Assembly: GCA_016800925.1 (NCBI GenBank)
Contig: JABCPU010000309.1
Coordinates: 1-64,000, forward strand
Direction of reading: 5' to 3'
From: Suillus spraguei
Lineage: Eukaryota; Basidiomycota; Agaricomycetes; Boletales; Suillaceae
DNA: 64,000 bases
The position numbers and the translations under genes are program-made. Shown here piece after piece: positions 22,355 to 33,791 of this stretch (its first letter is position 1; each line of letters begins with the position of its first letter). The notes under the pieces are model-generated. The model was not told the origin of the DNA and searched no databases. It saw nothing but the letters and a program-made list of their open reading frames with translations.

Positions 22355-22542
22355 TTGACGCAGAAGAGCAAACCTTGGACACTGAATTTTTTAGGTTGCC
22401 TAATTAGGGAATTTGCGAAAAACAGTTCACACAAAACAAACAATGCCAAATACAGCGCCAGAGCCAGTGGATAGCAGCACCATTGCCATATTGCCTATTT
22501 TTGGAAGGCTGCCACTGCTCTCAGTATTGAGCATCAAATATA

Positions 22543-24708
22543 ATGTCTTTCACCACTAAACTAGGAGACGACTTTCTTCGGGTACCCAAATTGACTGCAG
22601 ATGGAGAAAACTGGGTGAGTTACAAGGAAAGACTGCTTTGGTCCATAGACACTACAGGCTTAGTTGGCCATTTGGACGGCACAACAACAAAACCGGTAGA
22701 CCCTGCAACATTGTCAGGAAGAGGCCAGTCATGGAGTCCAACAACTGCAGATGAGTTGAAGGAAGTGGTGGAATATCAGAAGGCTATGAAAGAATGGTGA
22801 CTTTGTGATGCTGTAGTCAAACAGCAGATTGCAGGTACAATCCCAGACATGCTCTTTACCAGAATAATGTTACAAACTGGGGTGGCATCACCAGCGACAG
22901 TGAAAAGACACAGACAGTCTGCTGGGAAGTTCTACAATGTCCAGGAGAGGACAAGGTGAAAGTACGAAGAACGCGTTCCAAGTACTATCAAGGGTTCAGC
23001 CTCGAAGACTAGTCTAAGAGGTTCTACGAGAATAGAGACTAAGGCTAAGGAGTGCTTAGACTTAGAGATGATTCAAGACGATTTAGGTTGGGGACCTAAG
23101 CAAAGGATATTCCAGGTAAAACCCAATAAGATTAAAGTAAGGTAACAAGCATAATACAATGTGCTTAAATAAGCCAATATGTGCGCACGGACCAAGAGAG
23201 ACGTGAGAACATAAGTGTGTATCCAAAGAAAGAAGGCGACTATAGTACAGATGCGTTGAGCATATGAGTCAGAGTCACATTACGTAATATACAAGGTAAA
23301 GGAGACGAAAAATGAATAGGGGCACATACGACTGTAACAAATAAAGTCTCTCTCCATGGCAGCAGAGATCTTTACCTACTTGGCCAACATGTTTCAGAAG
23401 CGCTCCAGAATAATTTCTGTTGAGCTACTCTGCAAGCTGCAGGACCTGAAGTGCCAGGAGAAAGGGAACGTCCATGACCACTTTGACAAGATGCTTGCCA
23501 TTAGGGAGCAATTGTCCTCAATGGGTCAAGATCCATCAGATGACAGTTTCACTGCAATTATTCTTGGTTCCCTGCCCATGTCCTATGACCCACACCTATC
23601 CACATTGATAGCGTCAGTCAGAGTCACCAGTACAGACCTTACTCCAGATATCTTGATGGCCGCCATCATTGATGAGTATGACCGATGCACCACAAAGGGG
23701 AAGAAATCCACACCTTCCAATAACGATGCCGCCTACACTGCAAATTCCAATGGCAAGAAGCACTGCTTCAAGGGTGAGTGTCACAACTGTGGGAAGAAAG
23801 GTCATATGAAGGTGGACTGCTGGGCTGATGGTGGAGGAAAAGCTGGGGAGAAGCCGGGCTCTAGCAAGGCCAAAGGCAAGAAGTCCGATACAGCTGCGGC
23901 TGCCAAGGACAAGGACGATGAGGATGAACCAGAGGGTGTTTGGTTAGTGCATGGTTGGAATGATGAAGTGGATTGGCTCACAGAGGTAGATGAAGATGAT
24001 GTACCTTCAATTGATGACATCCAGGATGATGATGAAGAGGCCTACACCAAGACCTTTGACTATGCTATGCTCACCAACTCTGGTAGAGAAGATAGCGACC
24101 ACACAGAGCTATACGACTCTGGTGCCTCCCATCATATGTCATCATACCGAGACCATTTCCAGAATTTTGTGATGATCCCACCAAAGCCTATCACCACTGC
24201 CGATAAGCACACCTTCCAAGCCATAGGAAAAGGCGACCTACTGATCAGTCTACCTAATGGCAAGAGTCACACCCACATTCTCCTCAAAAATGTCCTATAT
24301 GCACCCAAGATGGGCTTAACGCTTGTCTTGGTCAGCAAGCTAGTGGCCACTGGGTATGCTGCACTATTCCATGAGACAACTTGCAAGATCTTCGATGCCA
24401 AGAAGAGGAAGCTAGGGGAGATTCCAGTCAATAAAGGACGACACTGTGTCAAAGCTCTGAGAAAGCTATTTGCAGGTGTTGCCAGCACAAAAGAACCACT
24501 CACCATGGAGGAAGTTCATGTTAGGCTAGGGCACATCGCACCTGAAGCCATTAGAAAGATGCTGCACGATGGCACAATTACCAGAATCACTCTCGACCCC
24601 GCTCACACCACTATGGGAGCATACGAATCTTGCGAATATGCTAAGGCAACACGGAAGGCTATTGGTAAAGTGCGACACCTACCTAGACATGAGAAGCTTG
24701 GTGATGAG
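22543..24708 (+). pseudogene. Copia B Gag-protease-GAG-pre-integrase, interrupted
   Basis: ATG at 22543 starts MSFTTKLGDDFLRVPKL, with Gag motif ENWVSYKERLLWSID. A TGA stop at 22798-22800 (after KEW) is probably a mutated CGA. A solo Gypsy LTR (22868-23339) then splits Gag; the frame continues after it with KSLSMAAEIFTYLANMFQK. The long open part (23356-24744) holds a CCHC knuckle CHNCGKKGHMKVDC (about 23779), the protease motif LYDSGASHHMSSY (about 24110) and GAG-pre-integrase motifs VRLGHIAPEAIRKML and CEYAKATRKAIG. At 24708, just before integrase, a Gypsy LTR cuts the ORF; integrase, reverse transcriptase and RNase H are missing. It is distinct from Copia A in sequence. Confidence 0.9.
22868..23339 (-). 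mobile_element. Solo LTR of the chromovirus family in Copia B, target duplication AATAA
   Basis: TGTTACAAACTGGGG...GACTGTAACA, 472 bp. AATAA precedes it (22863-22867) and follows it (23340-23344). It is more diverged than the other copies (for example ACAAACTGGGG for ACGAACTGGGG), suggesting an older insertion. Sense is minus, judged from the full element at 26651-34256. Confidence 0.95.
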
Positions 24709-25183
24709 TGTTACGAACTGGGGTGGCGTCACCAGCGACAGTGAAAAGACACAGACGGTCTGCTGGGAAGTTCTTACAATGTCCAAAAGAGGACAAGGCG
24801 AAAGTACAAGGAACATGTTCCGAGTACGATCAAGGGTTCAGCCTTAAAGACAAGTCTGAGAGGTATCCGCGAGAATAGAGACTAAGGCTAAGGAGTGCCT
24901 AGACTTAGAGACGATTCAAGACGACTTAGGTTGGAGACCTAAGCGAAGGGGATTCCAGGTAAAACCCAGTAAGATTAAAGTAGAGAATCTACTACAAGTA
25001 CACTGTGCTTAAATAGGCCAATATGTGCGCACAGACCAAGAGAGACGTGAGAATGTAAGTGCGTATCCAAAGAAGGAAGGCAACTATAGTACAGATGTGT
25101 TGAGCATATGAGTCAGAGTCGTGTTACATAATATACAAGGTAAATGAAGTAGAAAATGAATAGGGGCACGTATGATTGTAACA
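24709..25183 (-). mobile_element. 3' LTR of chromovirus element A
   Basis: 475 bp, TGTTACGAACTGGGG to GATTGTAACA. On its right side a polypurine tract (minus strand) abuts it, so it is a 3' LTR of a minus-sense element. Its left edge interrupts Copia B. The only internal sequence kept from this element is the extra ORF at 25217-26650. Confidence 0.92.
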
Positions 25184-25198
25184 TTACCCCCTTTTTTA
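25184..25198 (-). promoter_or_regulatory. Polypurine tract of element A
   Basis: On the minus strand AAAAAAGGGGGTAA directly precedes the LTR. Such tracts prime plus-strand DNA synthesis in LTR retrotransposons. Its position fixes the element's orientation. Confidence 0.8.
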
Positions 25199-25216
25199 CA
25201 CGTAAAGTCACCAACT

Positions 25217-26650
25217 TTACTCACTTTGATTCGCATAGTAAATGGGATCATCGCTGAACTCGTAGTCTTCATCAGCAAACGACCCGCTCATCATATACTT
25301 GGCTTCTTCAAGACCAGCGCGATGCTTAGAGTCCTTCTTCTTCTCTCTTTGAATACGTTCGTTGTCAAGCTGTTTCTCCCAGGCACGAAGTGCATCATAG
25401 AATCCTTCATCCTTCCAAGTTAACTCGAAAGGGGGAGGTCCAACCCGGTGAGGACAGTAGAGGGACAAATGAGTGGGCGACCAATATCTGCAAACCTTGC
25501 ACTGATATTCCGCACAATTCTTCTGACGATGTCCAAGCAATCCGCAGACACGGCACTTCATGTTCTCGTCAGGGTTAGAATGAACTTTACGAAGAGGGGA
25601 CGGAGAAATGATAGGCGTGGGGCTAGTGGATCTGGCGCGCTGCTTTCCCTTATTCTTCTTCATACATTTTAAGGCAAGGGTGTTAGCTCGCTTGAGTTGC
25701 GCCTGTTGAGCGGGAGATAACGTATATGCTGACATAGGGAGGTCCGGGGTAACTGCTCGTTCAGCAGCCGCAAGAAGTTCATTGGAGGAGGACGAAGACG
25801 TTATGCCAAAATCTTGTACTAAGACTGGCGAGACAGGATCCATAGGACCAAATGATGATGGAATGGACATAGGGGGATGGATACAAAGGTCGCGAAGTTG
25901 AGGACCGAGTGTTACCAACTCGGTGGCAGGGATACCTAATAGTTTAGCGGCCTCACACTGTTCCTCGGTGCAGGGTTCATATAACCAATCTGGGCAGTCG
26001 AGAGAAGTTGTAACGGGGAGTGATGACGTTGATTGTTCGATAGGGGATGGTGTTTGAGGGGATGCAAGGTCCGACTGCGTTTGTTGAAGATCAGTGATGG
26101 CTTCTTCTACTAGATTTCTAGCCACTCTAGTTTCAGCGACTGATTGCTGGATTGTTTCGACAACCTTGTTGGTGAGTTGTCCGATCTCTTGGACAGCAGT
26201 ATATAAGCCAGTAAAGGCGTCAAGACTAGAATAAACACGCGAAGATGAGGGTGCTGGAATAGGAAGTGGCGTATCTTCCTGCGGAGAGGGAGGTCGAACA
26301 ACGCCTGCTCGACGTTCGGCAATGATATGAATAGCTTCTTCAACATCATTTTTAAAAGAATCGGGAAACAGCAGCATAGCATAAGCACGAATGCGTTTTT
26401 GAAGATGTAAGAAGCGATGCCGGTATGTGGCTTCTGTAATATCTTTGGCGGTGACTTCGATAAGTGCTGCGGTGCGGATGATATTAACGAGGAGTAAGGC
26501 GGGGAAAGCGCCTCGTTCAGTAAGAATTCTTTCGATTTCAAGGGCATGTCCCTCGCAGAGGATGGCGGCTTCGATGTAAGAAGTGTTATCAATTTCAGTG
26601 GTGAGATTTCCGTATTGTTCGGTTTCAGAGTCGGAGTCATTGTTGGCGAC
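25217..26650 (-). CDS. Extra zinc-knuckle ORF of the chromovirus family, copy A (5' end replaced by LTR)
   Basis: About 475 open codons on the minus strand. The open frame also runs into the adjoining LTR to 26764, which is fortuitous. Order: an acidic start NDSDSETEQYGNLTTEID; a helical region (ERILTERGAFPALLLVNIIR; FKNDVEEAIHIIAERRAG); a Pro/Ser-rich linker; a coiled-coil-like segment (AVQEIGQLTNKVVETIQQSV); a second helical part; a basic segment (KKNKGKQRARSTSP); a CCHC knuckle CRVCGLLGHRQKNC; a second CKVCRYWSPTHLSLYC; and an acidic C-terminus. It has no integrase, protease or RT motif and lies between the chromodomain end and the 3' LTR in the related element. It ends 34 nt from the LTR. 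A nucleic-acid-binding role is inferred from the knuckles only. The first 13 or so codons of the ancestral ORF are missing, replaced by the LTR at 26651. Confidence 0.7.
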   Translation of the reverse strand, partial: VANNDSDSETEQYGNLTTEIDNTSYIEAAILCEGHALEIERILTERGAFPALLLVNIIRTAALIEVTAKDITEATYRHRFLHLQKRIRAYAMLLFPDSFKNDVEEAIHIIAERRAGVVRPPSPQEDTPLPIPAPSSSRVYSSLDAFTGLYTAVQEIGQLTNKVVETIQQSVAETRVARNLVEEAITDLQQTQSDLASPQTPSPIEQSTSSLPVTTSLDCPDWLYEPCTEEQCEAAKLLGIPATELVTLGPQLRDLCIHPPMSIPSSFGPMDPVSPVLVQDFGITSSSSSNELLAAAERAVTPDLPMSAYTLSPAQQAQLKRANTLALKCMKKNKGKQRARSTSPTPIISPSPLRKVHSNPDENMKCRVCGLLGHRQKNCAEYQCKVCRYWSPTHLSLYCPHRVGPPPFELTWKDEGFYDALRAWEKQLDNERIQREKKKDSKHRAGLEEAKYMMSGSFADEDYEFSDDPIYYANQSE

Positions 26651-27115
26651 TGTTACGAACTGGGGTGGCGTCACCAGCGACAGTGAAAAGACACAGGCGG
26701 TCTGCTGGGAGTTCTTACAACGTCCAGAAGAGGACGAGGTGAAAGTACTAGGAACGCGTTCCAAGTACGATCAAGGTTTCAGCCTCAAGGATAAGTCCAA
26801 GAGGTATCCGCAAGAATAGAGACTAAGGCTAAGGAGTGCTTAGACTTAGAGACGATTCAAGACGACTTAGGTTGGAGACCTAAGCGAAGGAGATTCCAGG
26901 TAAAACCCAGTAAGATTAAAGTAGGGAATCTACTACAAGTACACTGTGCTTAAATAGGCCAATATGTGCGCACAGACCAAGAGAAGTGTGGGAACGTAAA
27001 TGCGTATCCAAAGAAGGAAGGCAGCTATAGTACAGATGCGTTGAGCATATGAGTCAGAATCTCGTTATGTAATATATAAGTAAGAAAATGAATAGGGGCA
27101 CGTACGATTGTAACA
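26651..27115 (-). mobile_element. 3' LTR of chromovirus element B
   Basis: 465 bp, TGTTACGAACTGGGG to GATTGTAACA. A polypurine tract adjoins it on the right. It lies inside copy A of the extra ORF; the left flank is GCGAC (26646-26650). Confidence 0.92.
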
Positions 27116-27128
27116 TTACCCCCTTTTT
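27116..27128 (-). promoter_or_regulatory. Polypurine tract of element B
   Basis: Minus strand AAAAAGGGGGTAA abuts the 3' LTR, matching element A and confirming minus sense. Confidence 0.8.
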
Positions 27129-27147
27129 ACACGTAAAGTCACCGGCT

Positions 27148-28616
27148 TTACACATCTTGATTCGCATAGTAGACGGGGTCATCACTAAACTCGTAGTCTT
27201 CATCAGCAAATGATCCGCCCATCATATACTTCGCTTCTTCTAGACCAGCGCGACGCTTAGAGTCTCTCCTTTTCTCTGCACGACTGCGTTCATCGTCAAG
27301 CTGCTTTTCCCAAGCACGGAGTGCGTCGTAAAATCCTTCATCTTTCCAAGTTAACTTGAAGGGTGGAGACCCAACTCGATCAGGACAATAGAGGGATAAA
27401 TGGGTGGGCGACCAATATCTGCAAACCTTGCACTGATACTCCGCACAGTTCTTTTGGCGATGTCCTAGTAATCCACAGATCCTGCACTTCATGTTCTCGT
27501 CAGGGTTGGAAGAAACTTTGCGTAGAGGAGACGGGGAAACGATGGGCGTGGGACTGGTGGATCTAGCGCGCTTCTTTCCCTTCTTCTTTGTCATACGTTT
27601 TAAGGCAAGGGTGTTCTGTCGCTTAAGCTGCGCTTGTTGGGCGGTGGATAATGTGTATGCCGACGTGGGGAGATCTGGGGTGACTGTTCGTTCGGCAGTC
27701 GCAAGGAGTTCGGTGGATGAAGAGGGAGAAGTGATGCCGAAGTCTTTTACTAAGACCGGAGAAACGGGATCCATAGGACCGAATGATGGTGGAATAGCCA
27801 TAGGAGGATGAATATGAAGATCACGAAGTCGAGGGCCAAGGGTTACCAACTCAATGGCAGAAATCCCTAATGATTTAGCGGCCGCACACTGCTCCTCCGT
27901 GCATGGTTCATATAGCCATGCTGGGTGTTCATGGGTAAATGTAATAGGAGGTGGTGAAGTTGGTCGTTGAATCGGGGATGGGGTTCGCGGAGAGGCAAGA
28001 TCACTTTGCGTTTGTTGTAGATCAGTAATAGCTTCTTCTACTAAGCTTCGGGCTGCTCTTGTTTCATTGACGGACTGTTGGATGGTTTCGACGACTTGGT
28101 TTGTAAGTTGTCCGATCTCTTGGACAGCAGTGTATAAGCCAGTAAAGGCATCAAGACTAGTATAAGTGCGTGAAGGAGAGGGTGCTGGGATAGGAAGTGG
28201 CGCATCTTCCTGCGGAGAGGGAGGTCGAGCAACGCCTGCTCGACGTTCGGCAATGATATGAATAGCTTCTTCAACATCATTCTTAAAGGAATCGGGAAGA
28301 AGCAACATAGCGTAAGCACGAATGCGTTTTTGAAGATGAAGGAAGCGGTGACGGAGAGTAATTTCTGTTGTTTCTTTGGCAGTGGCTTCAATAAGGGCTG
28401 CGATGCGAATGATGTTGACGATAAGGAGTGCAGGGAAGGCGCCTCTTTCAGTAAGGATTCTTTCGATCTCGAGGGCATGTCCCTCGCAGAGAATGGCGGC
28501 TTCATGTAGGAAGAGTTGTCGATTTCAGCGGTAAGGGTTCCGTATCGTTCGGTTTCAGAGTCGGAGTCATTGGTGGTAGCGACGACGGGTGTAATGTAGG
28601 CAGTGGGGAAAGACAT
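27148..28616 (-). pseudogene. Extra zinc-knuckle ORF of the chromovirus, copy B (one frameshift)
   Basis: It starts MSFPTAYITPVVATTNDSDSE at 28616, 54 nt after the polyprotein stop. A single-base deletion near 28508 (GGCTTC-ATG against GGCTTCGATG in copy A) shifts the frame; the rest reads open to 27148. The domain order equals copy A: acidic start, helices (DSFKNDVEEAIHIIAERRAG), Pro/Ser linker, coiled coil (AVQEIGQLTNQVVETIQQSV), basic patch (KKKGKKRARSTSPTP), CRICGLLGHRQKNC, CKVCRYWSPTHLSLYC, acidic end. The two copies are similar but clearly diverged, mainly by substitutions that keep the reading frame. In the env position of the element, but without a signal peptide or membrane helix, so it is not an envelope protein. 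Confidence 0.75.
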
Positions 28617-28670
28617 TTCGATGTTGGTAGTTGATCAAGTGCTAGTGCGGTTGATTGACTGAGGAAAGAG

Positions 28671-31600
28671 TTAGAGGGCGTGTTGCTTCTTATAAGCTTT
28701 CAAGATTCGAGCGGAGTTCTTCAAGTTCTTTTCTGGGAGCCATTCGTTATCTCCCGATGAGTATCCTTTCCAAGAAACGAGATAGCGTCGGCGAATGCCG
28801 GTTCCTTTGTGAGAAAGAATAGCTTCTATTTCATATTCTTCTTCTTCCTCGATGATGTCAGGTGGTGGTTCGGGGAAGTTCGGGCCGTGTACATCTGTTT
28901 CGCTATAGGACGATAAGACAGAAGCGTGGAATGTAGGATGAATTTTCCACTGTGGAGGGAGTTAAGCGTGAACGTGATGGGAGATAGGACATCGATGACC
29001 GGGAACGGTCCGTATCGCTTTGGGGCGAGTTTCCTTGATGGGAGTTTGAGTCTAAGATTAGCGGCAGATAACCACACCTTATCTCCGATCTTCCATGGGG
29101 TGTACTTATCTCCTCGGGATCGTTCGGCCATTGTCTGCATTGCAATATTATGACAGGCGATTGCTTCTTCTCTTATCTTCTGCAGAGATCGTACTCGATC
29201 TTCTGCTGCAGGGACAGATGAATCTGGGATAAGGTGAGGAATCGCGCGTGGTTCGTATCCCATCATGAGATAGAAAGGTGATGCATTCCTTGCATCATGT
29301 TTTCGGTGATTATGGACGAATTCAGCGATTGGTAGGTGTTCTACCCAATTTTCAGGGTTGTTGCGGCAGTAGATACGCAGATATGTTTCGAGTTCTTGAT
29401 TTAGTCTTTCGGTTTGTCCATCAGTCTGTGGGTGATAAGCCGTAGATGGAGCGATGACGTAGTCGAGGAGTCGGGCAAGTTCCTTAGAGAAGCGAGATAG
29501 GAACTGCGGACCTCGATCCGAGATAACTTTGTCATGGAGTCCGAATCTTCGGTAAACGTGTTTTAAAAATAGTTTGGCAACCCCTTCGAAGTGATAGTTT
29601 TCAAGCAAGGGATAATAATTACCCCCTTCGTAAGGCCATGGTCTACCACGACCATGATACTGTCAAAGCCTCCCGAGGCAGGGAGGTCAGTGATAAGGTC
29701 GACAGAGACCTGAGAGAACGGGCGAACAGCCGAGGAGGGAATAGGCATGAGCGGAGGCCTAACAGGATGTGTATCCGCTTTCATTTGCTGACAAAGGGCA
29801 CAACCCTCAACGTATTGTCGAATATAAGAACCCATTGCAGGCCACCAAGCTTCCCGTTTTACTAGTTCTTCAGTTTTGAATCTACCGGGATGACCCGCGG
29901 TGGGATGATCATGATACCGTTTCAGGATGTCAGAGCGATGGATCGGCGGAATATAGGCGCGATTCTAAAATAGAGGAGTTCTCCTCAATCTTCCAATCGG
30001 AAGTGCCGATTTCATAGGAGGAAGGCACACTCCATCAAGGGCATCAGACGCTGTCTTGAAGACAGGGTCGTCGAGGGGGTCAGAGGATGACAGTACATCC
30101 TTTAGGTCAGTGTCGATAAGACGAACGAATAGAGCATCAGGGAGGAGGGTTTGATCTTCGTTATCGTCTTTCCAGAGTCATAATCAGGCCGGCGAGATAG
30201 TGCATCAGGTACTGCTAATTTAGTACCTGCAACGTGATGCAGTTCAATGTCGTAAATAGACAAAATCAATTGCCAACGTGCTTGGCGACGGGTAAGCTTC
30301 TGTGCACTTCTAAAGTACAGAAGGTTCTTGTGGTCGGTGAATACCAAGACGGGTGTGGTTTCCTTCGAGATAATGACGCCATTCGTTCAATGCCCGGATT
30401 ACGGCAAGGAGTTCCCGATCAAAGATCTGGTAATTGCGTTCTGCGGGGTTCAAAGACTGTGAGAGGTATGCGCAAGGGTGGTAAACACCATTCTCATCAG
30501 TCTGCAAGAGAACTCCGCCAGTTGCTACGAGCGAAGCGTCGGTAGCAATGGCAAATTGTCGGGAAGGATCAGGGTTACGAAGTACCGGTTGGAAGTGAAG
30601 CGTCGTTTCAATTCTTCGAAGGTGTCCATACATTCGGTTGACCATTCAAAGGCCTTATCTTTCTTTGTCAAATCGATAAGGGGTCTAGCGATGTCAGAAT
30701 AGTGGGAAATGAACGTGCGGTAGAAGTTGCAAAAACCGAGGAATGACCGAACATCCTTTACAGATTTCGGGTTGGCCATTCTGAGATTCCCTTGGTCTTG
30801 GCAGTGTCCATAGCAACTTGTCCGGGACGAATTATCATTCCGAGGTATTCCACTTCTTCTGCATCAAAGGTACATTTCTCCGGTTTCAAGAACAGATGTT
30901 CTTTTCGTATTTTCATCAACACTCGTCTGGTCCGTTCGCGGTGTTCTGCCATTGTTGTAGAGAAAATCAGGATATCGTCCATATAATAACCATCCATCCT
31001 TCATTGATTTCTTGTTGAAAGGTGCGATTCATGTATGCTTGAAAAGTTGCTGGGGAATTGCAGAGGCCAAAGAACATGACGTTCGGTTCAAAGAGGCCAA
31101 ATTCCGTGGTAAATGCAGCTTTCCACCGATCATCAGGATGGATGCGAATGTTGTTGTAACCGGACCGAATATCCATTTTCGTAAAGAACTGTGCGTTGTG
31201 AAGGCGTGCGACAAGGGAAATAGGGAGCGGAAGCGGGTATGCGTTCTTAACTGTCCAGTCATTGATGTAGCGATAATCTTGACAGGGACGCAGTTCTCCA
31301 CTCTTTTTTCCTACAAAGAAGAACCACTAGCTTGAGGTGATTTCGATTCTGAATGAAGCCTTTCGCAACGTTTTCATCGATAAACGTTTTGACAGCAGCG
31401 CGTTCTTTTTCCGATAGCGGGTAGACCTTAGACGTTCGGGGAATGAAACCGGGTTTGGTGTCGATCCGATGATCGATACCAGGGCGTTCGGGGGTAGTTT
31501 ATTTAATCCGTCTTTGGCAAAGACGTCTGCGAAGTTATGCAAATAATCCGGGACCAATTCTTCGAAGGATTTCTTTTTCTTTTCCTTCTCGTCCGTAGCG

Positions 31601-33594
31601 AATTCCTGAGCTTTGTTACTGTATTTCGGAGTAGGAAGGGGAGCTGTGGAGTATGAAGAGGATTGCTCAGTCGAGAAGTTCCATCTCGTGTCAAGGGTGT
31701 ATCCATAGATACTTCTTCTATAATCCTCATGCTAATCCCATCAGTGTCGTATTCCACAAGAAATTCTCCATCTCCTAGTTCATACGAGGAAATTTCGCGT
31801 ACTTCTGGTGCATGCCAGACATCATTCATGGTATCGAATTGGTCATCATCCTCGGTTGGGATCAACGAGGGCACGGGTTCTTCTTCATCAGGGATCACTT
31901 CTATTGAAGCTGAAAGAGTTTTCGGGGGAACGAAGAACTTGGATAGTTTCGGTACATTGGTGCTTCGTCCTGGGAGTTCTTCTTCCGGTTTCCTTTTTCC
32001 TTGCTTCTGTTCTTCTATTGGCCGTTGCTCAATAGGTTCTTGTCCGGTCCGATGCTCGGGTTCAGATTCATTCTTGCGCTTCTCCGCGCGAGAGATCGGC
32101 GATACTGCTCGCGGCAGTTGTACGCGTGGAGTTGATTCTGTAGTATGTGGCATCCGTACTTCTAGTTCTGAGTTTTCAGGGATCTCGATAGGAGATGCGA
32201 TGCTGGGTTTCGGGAGTCGAGAATGTTGCCATTTGGTATGGTGGTTGAAAAGTCGGGCAATCCATTCTTTTTCGATCTTCGTCAATATCGATTTCGATCT
32301 CATCTGATTTCTCTGTCCGTGAAAGGCAAGTGTTTCAGCAGCCCAATCTATAATTGGGTTCATTGCTCGTAACCAAGGAATTCCAAGGAGGATTTGGTCT
32401 CTCCTTCCTAGTTTGGTGATATTGAACTTTCCGTACATGGTTCGATCGTCAATTTTGACCACTAGGAGGCAGTAATGCGTGATTGGTCCTCCTTTTATGA
32501 GGGTTCCATCTGCCGTTGTAACTCGGAATGGTTCCTTGAGTTTTCGTCGTGTGATCTGATGGAGTTTCACAAATTCTTCTGAGATAAATGTTCCTGCTGC
32601 TCCTGAATCGATAACAGCGGTGGTGTCGACGGATTTTAAGCGAGTACGCGAGTGGAGGGTGATAGGGACACGTAGTTCTTTTCTTTCACCTACAGCGCGT
32701 ACAAGTCTTAGTATTACATTGGGAGAAACATACGTCGAGTCTTTGTTTCTCCAAGTCAAAAATCCTCAACAATCCGTCTCACGGTTTCTTCATCTTCTTC
32801 TTCTCCTTTGACTTCGGTTTGTCGAAGTGGGGTCTTCTTCTTTCGGTCAGGACAATTATGGATGCGGTGTCCTGTCTTTCTGCATCCGAAGCATTGCCTT
32901 TTTTCATGCATTCGGATCTCTCCATATCGGAGATTCGATCTACGACCATTGCGTTGGAATCACGGTTCGGAATATACCGTGCATTCCCATAATTCTTCTT
33001 CTTCTGTTGTGGGACATGACGCGTCCTCATGGCGTTAAGCCGATGATGGGCGTTGTCAATAGCAACGCATTGCAACACAACATCTCTGAATACTTCGGAG
33101 ACATCTCCCGTATTGAAAAGCTTTGTGAGGATACCCCAATTAAGACCGTCTTGGAAGAACTGGATCTTCGTCGCGTTGTCAGTAACCTGAGCCTTGGCTG
33201 CAAGTGCCTCAAAGTCGGCGACGTAGGTGTGGAGATCTCCAGTTCCTTGTTTGAGATCTCTGAGGCGTGTAAGCGCGGTCATTCTGGTATCCACTGGTTG
33301 GAATGCTTCGTTGAAGCTCTTCATAAAATCCACCATCGTCCCATAACCAACTTTTTGTCCCGAAGTGTCGGTAGATTGGGCGTGTTCAAGGAATTGTTCC
33401 TTCCATGATTTGGCATTCTTCTCGGTCATGAAAGATGTTATGTAGATGATCTTCTGCTTGTCGGTGGTGTAAAGCTTTTCATTGATGTCAAAGTGCAAAT
33501 TGCACGACTGGATAAACTCGCGAGAGTTATCGCGATCTCCATCAAATCCAATCGGTTGACCGATCTTGTATTCGAATTCTTTGGTCGACGACAT
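28671..33594 (-). pseudogene. Chromovirus (Ty3/Gypsy) Gag-Pol with C-terminal chromodomain, frameshifted
   Basis: The minus-strand order is that of a chromovirus. Gag starts MSSTKEFEYKIGQPIGFDGD (33594), with LRDLKQGTGDLHTYVADFEA and a CCHC knuckle near 32895 in a shifted frame. Protease has VIDSGAAGTFISEEFVKL (about 32620). RT has [20 protein letters not shown] (about 31170), [18 protein letters not shown] and [10 protein letters not shown] (about 30985). RNase H has [18 protein letters not shown] and [11 protein letters not shown]. Integrase has a zinc finger CALCQQMK, a core VSVDLITDLP and ITDRGPQF-like VISDRGPQFLSRFSKELA, and YHPQTDGQTERLNQELETY. A chromodomain YEIEAILSHKGTGIRRRYLV then SWKGYSSGDNEWLPEKNLK ends at TAA 28671-28673. 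At least five frameshifts or stops (near 32770, 31320, 31000, 30340, 29990 and 29610) make it inactive. Chromodomains steer integration to marked chromatin in related elements. Confidence 0.93.
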
Positions 33595-33791
33595 GGTTGA
33601 TGTTTCTTCTGATGAGTTATACTTTCTCGGTGCCTACACGCGCTGTCTTGCTGTCCGTTAGGGCTTTCTTCTGTCAGAGGGCTTCTCTTGACAATCTGCT
33701 CAGCGTACGCGTACGCTAGTCTGCTGATCGAAGCGATCAGGGTTCAGGGTCGAAGACTGGATAGTCGACGATCAAAAGGACTTTAATCTTT

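Noticed and set aside
23614..24020. Minus-strand Ser-rich ORFs
   Set aside because: Shadows of the Copia B Gag/linker region.
26651..26764. Extension of the extra ORF (copy A) into the LTR to give 515 codons
   Set aside because: The LTR is inserted sequence; copy B shows a different N-terminus starting at its own ATG.
25217..28616. Retroviral-type envelope gene
   Set aside because: Position fits, but there is no signal peptide, membrane helix or furin-like site; zinc knuckles are present instead.
31663..32307. 214-codon Ser-rich plus-strand ORF
   Set aside because: Shadow of the minus-strand protease region of the chromovirus.
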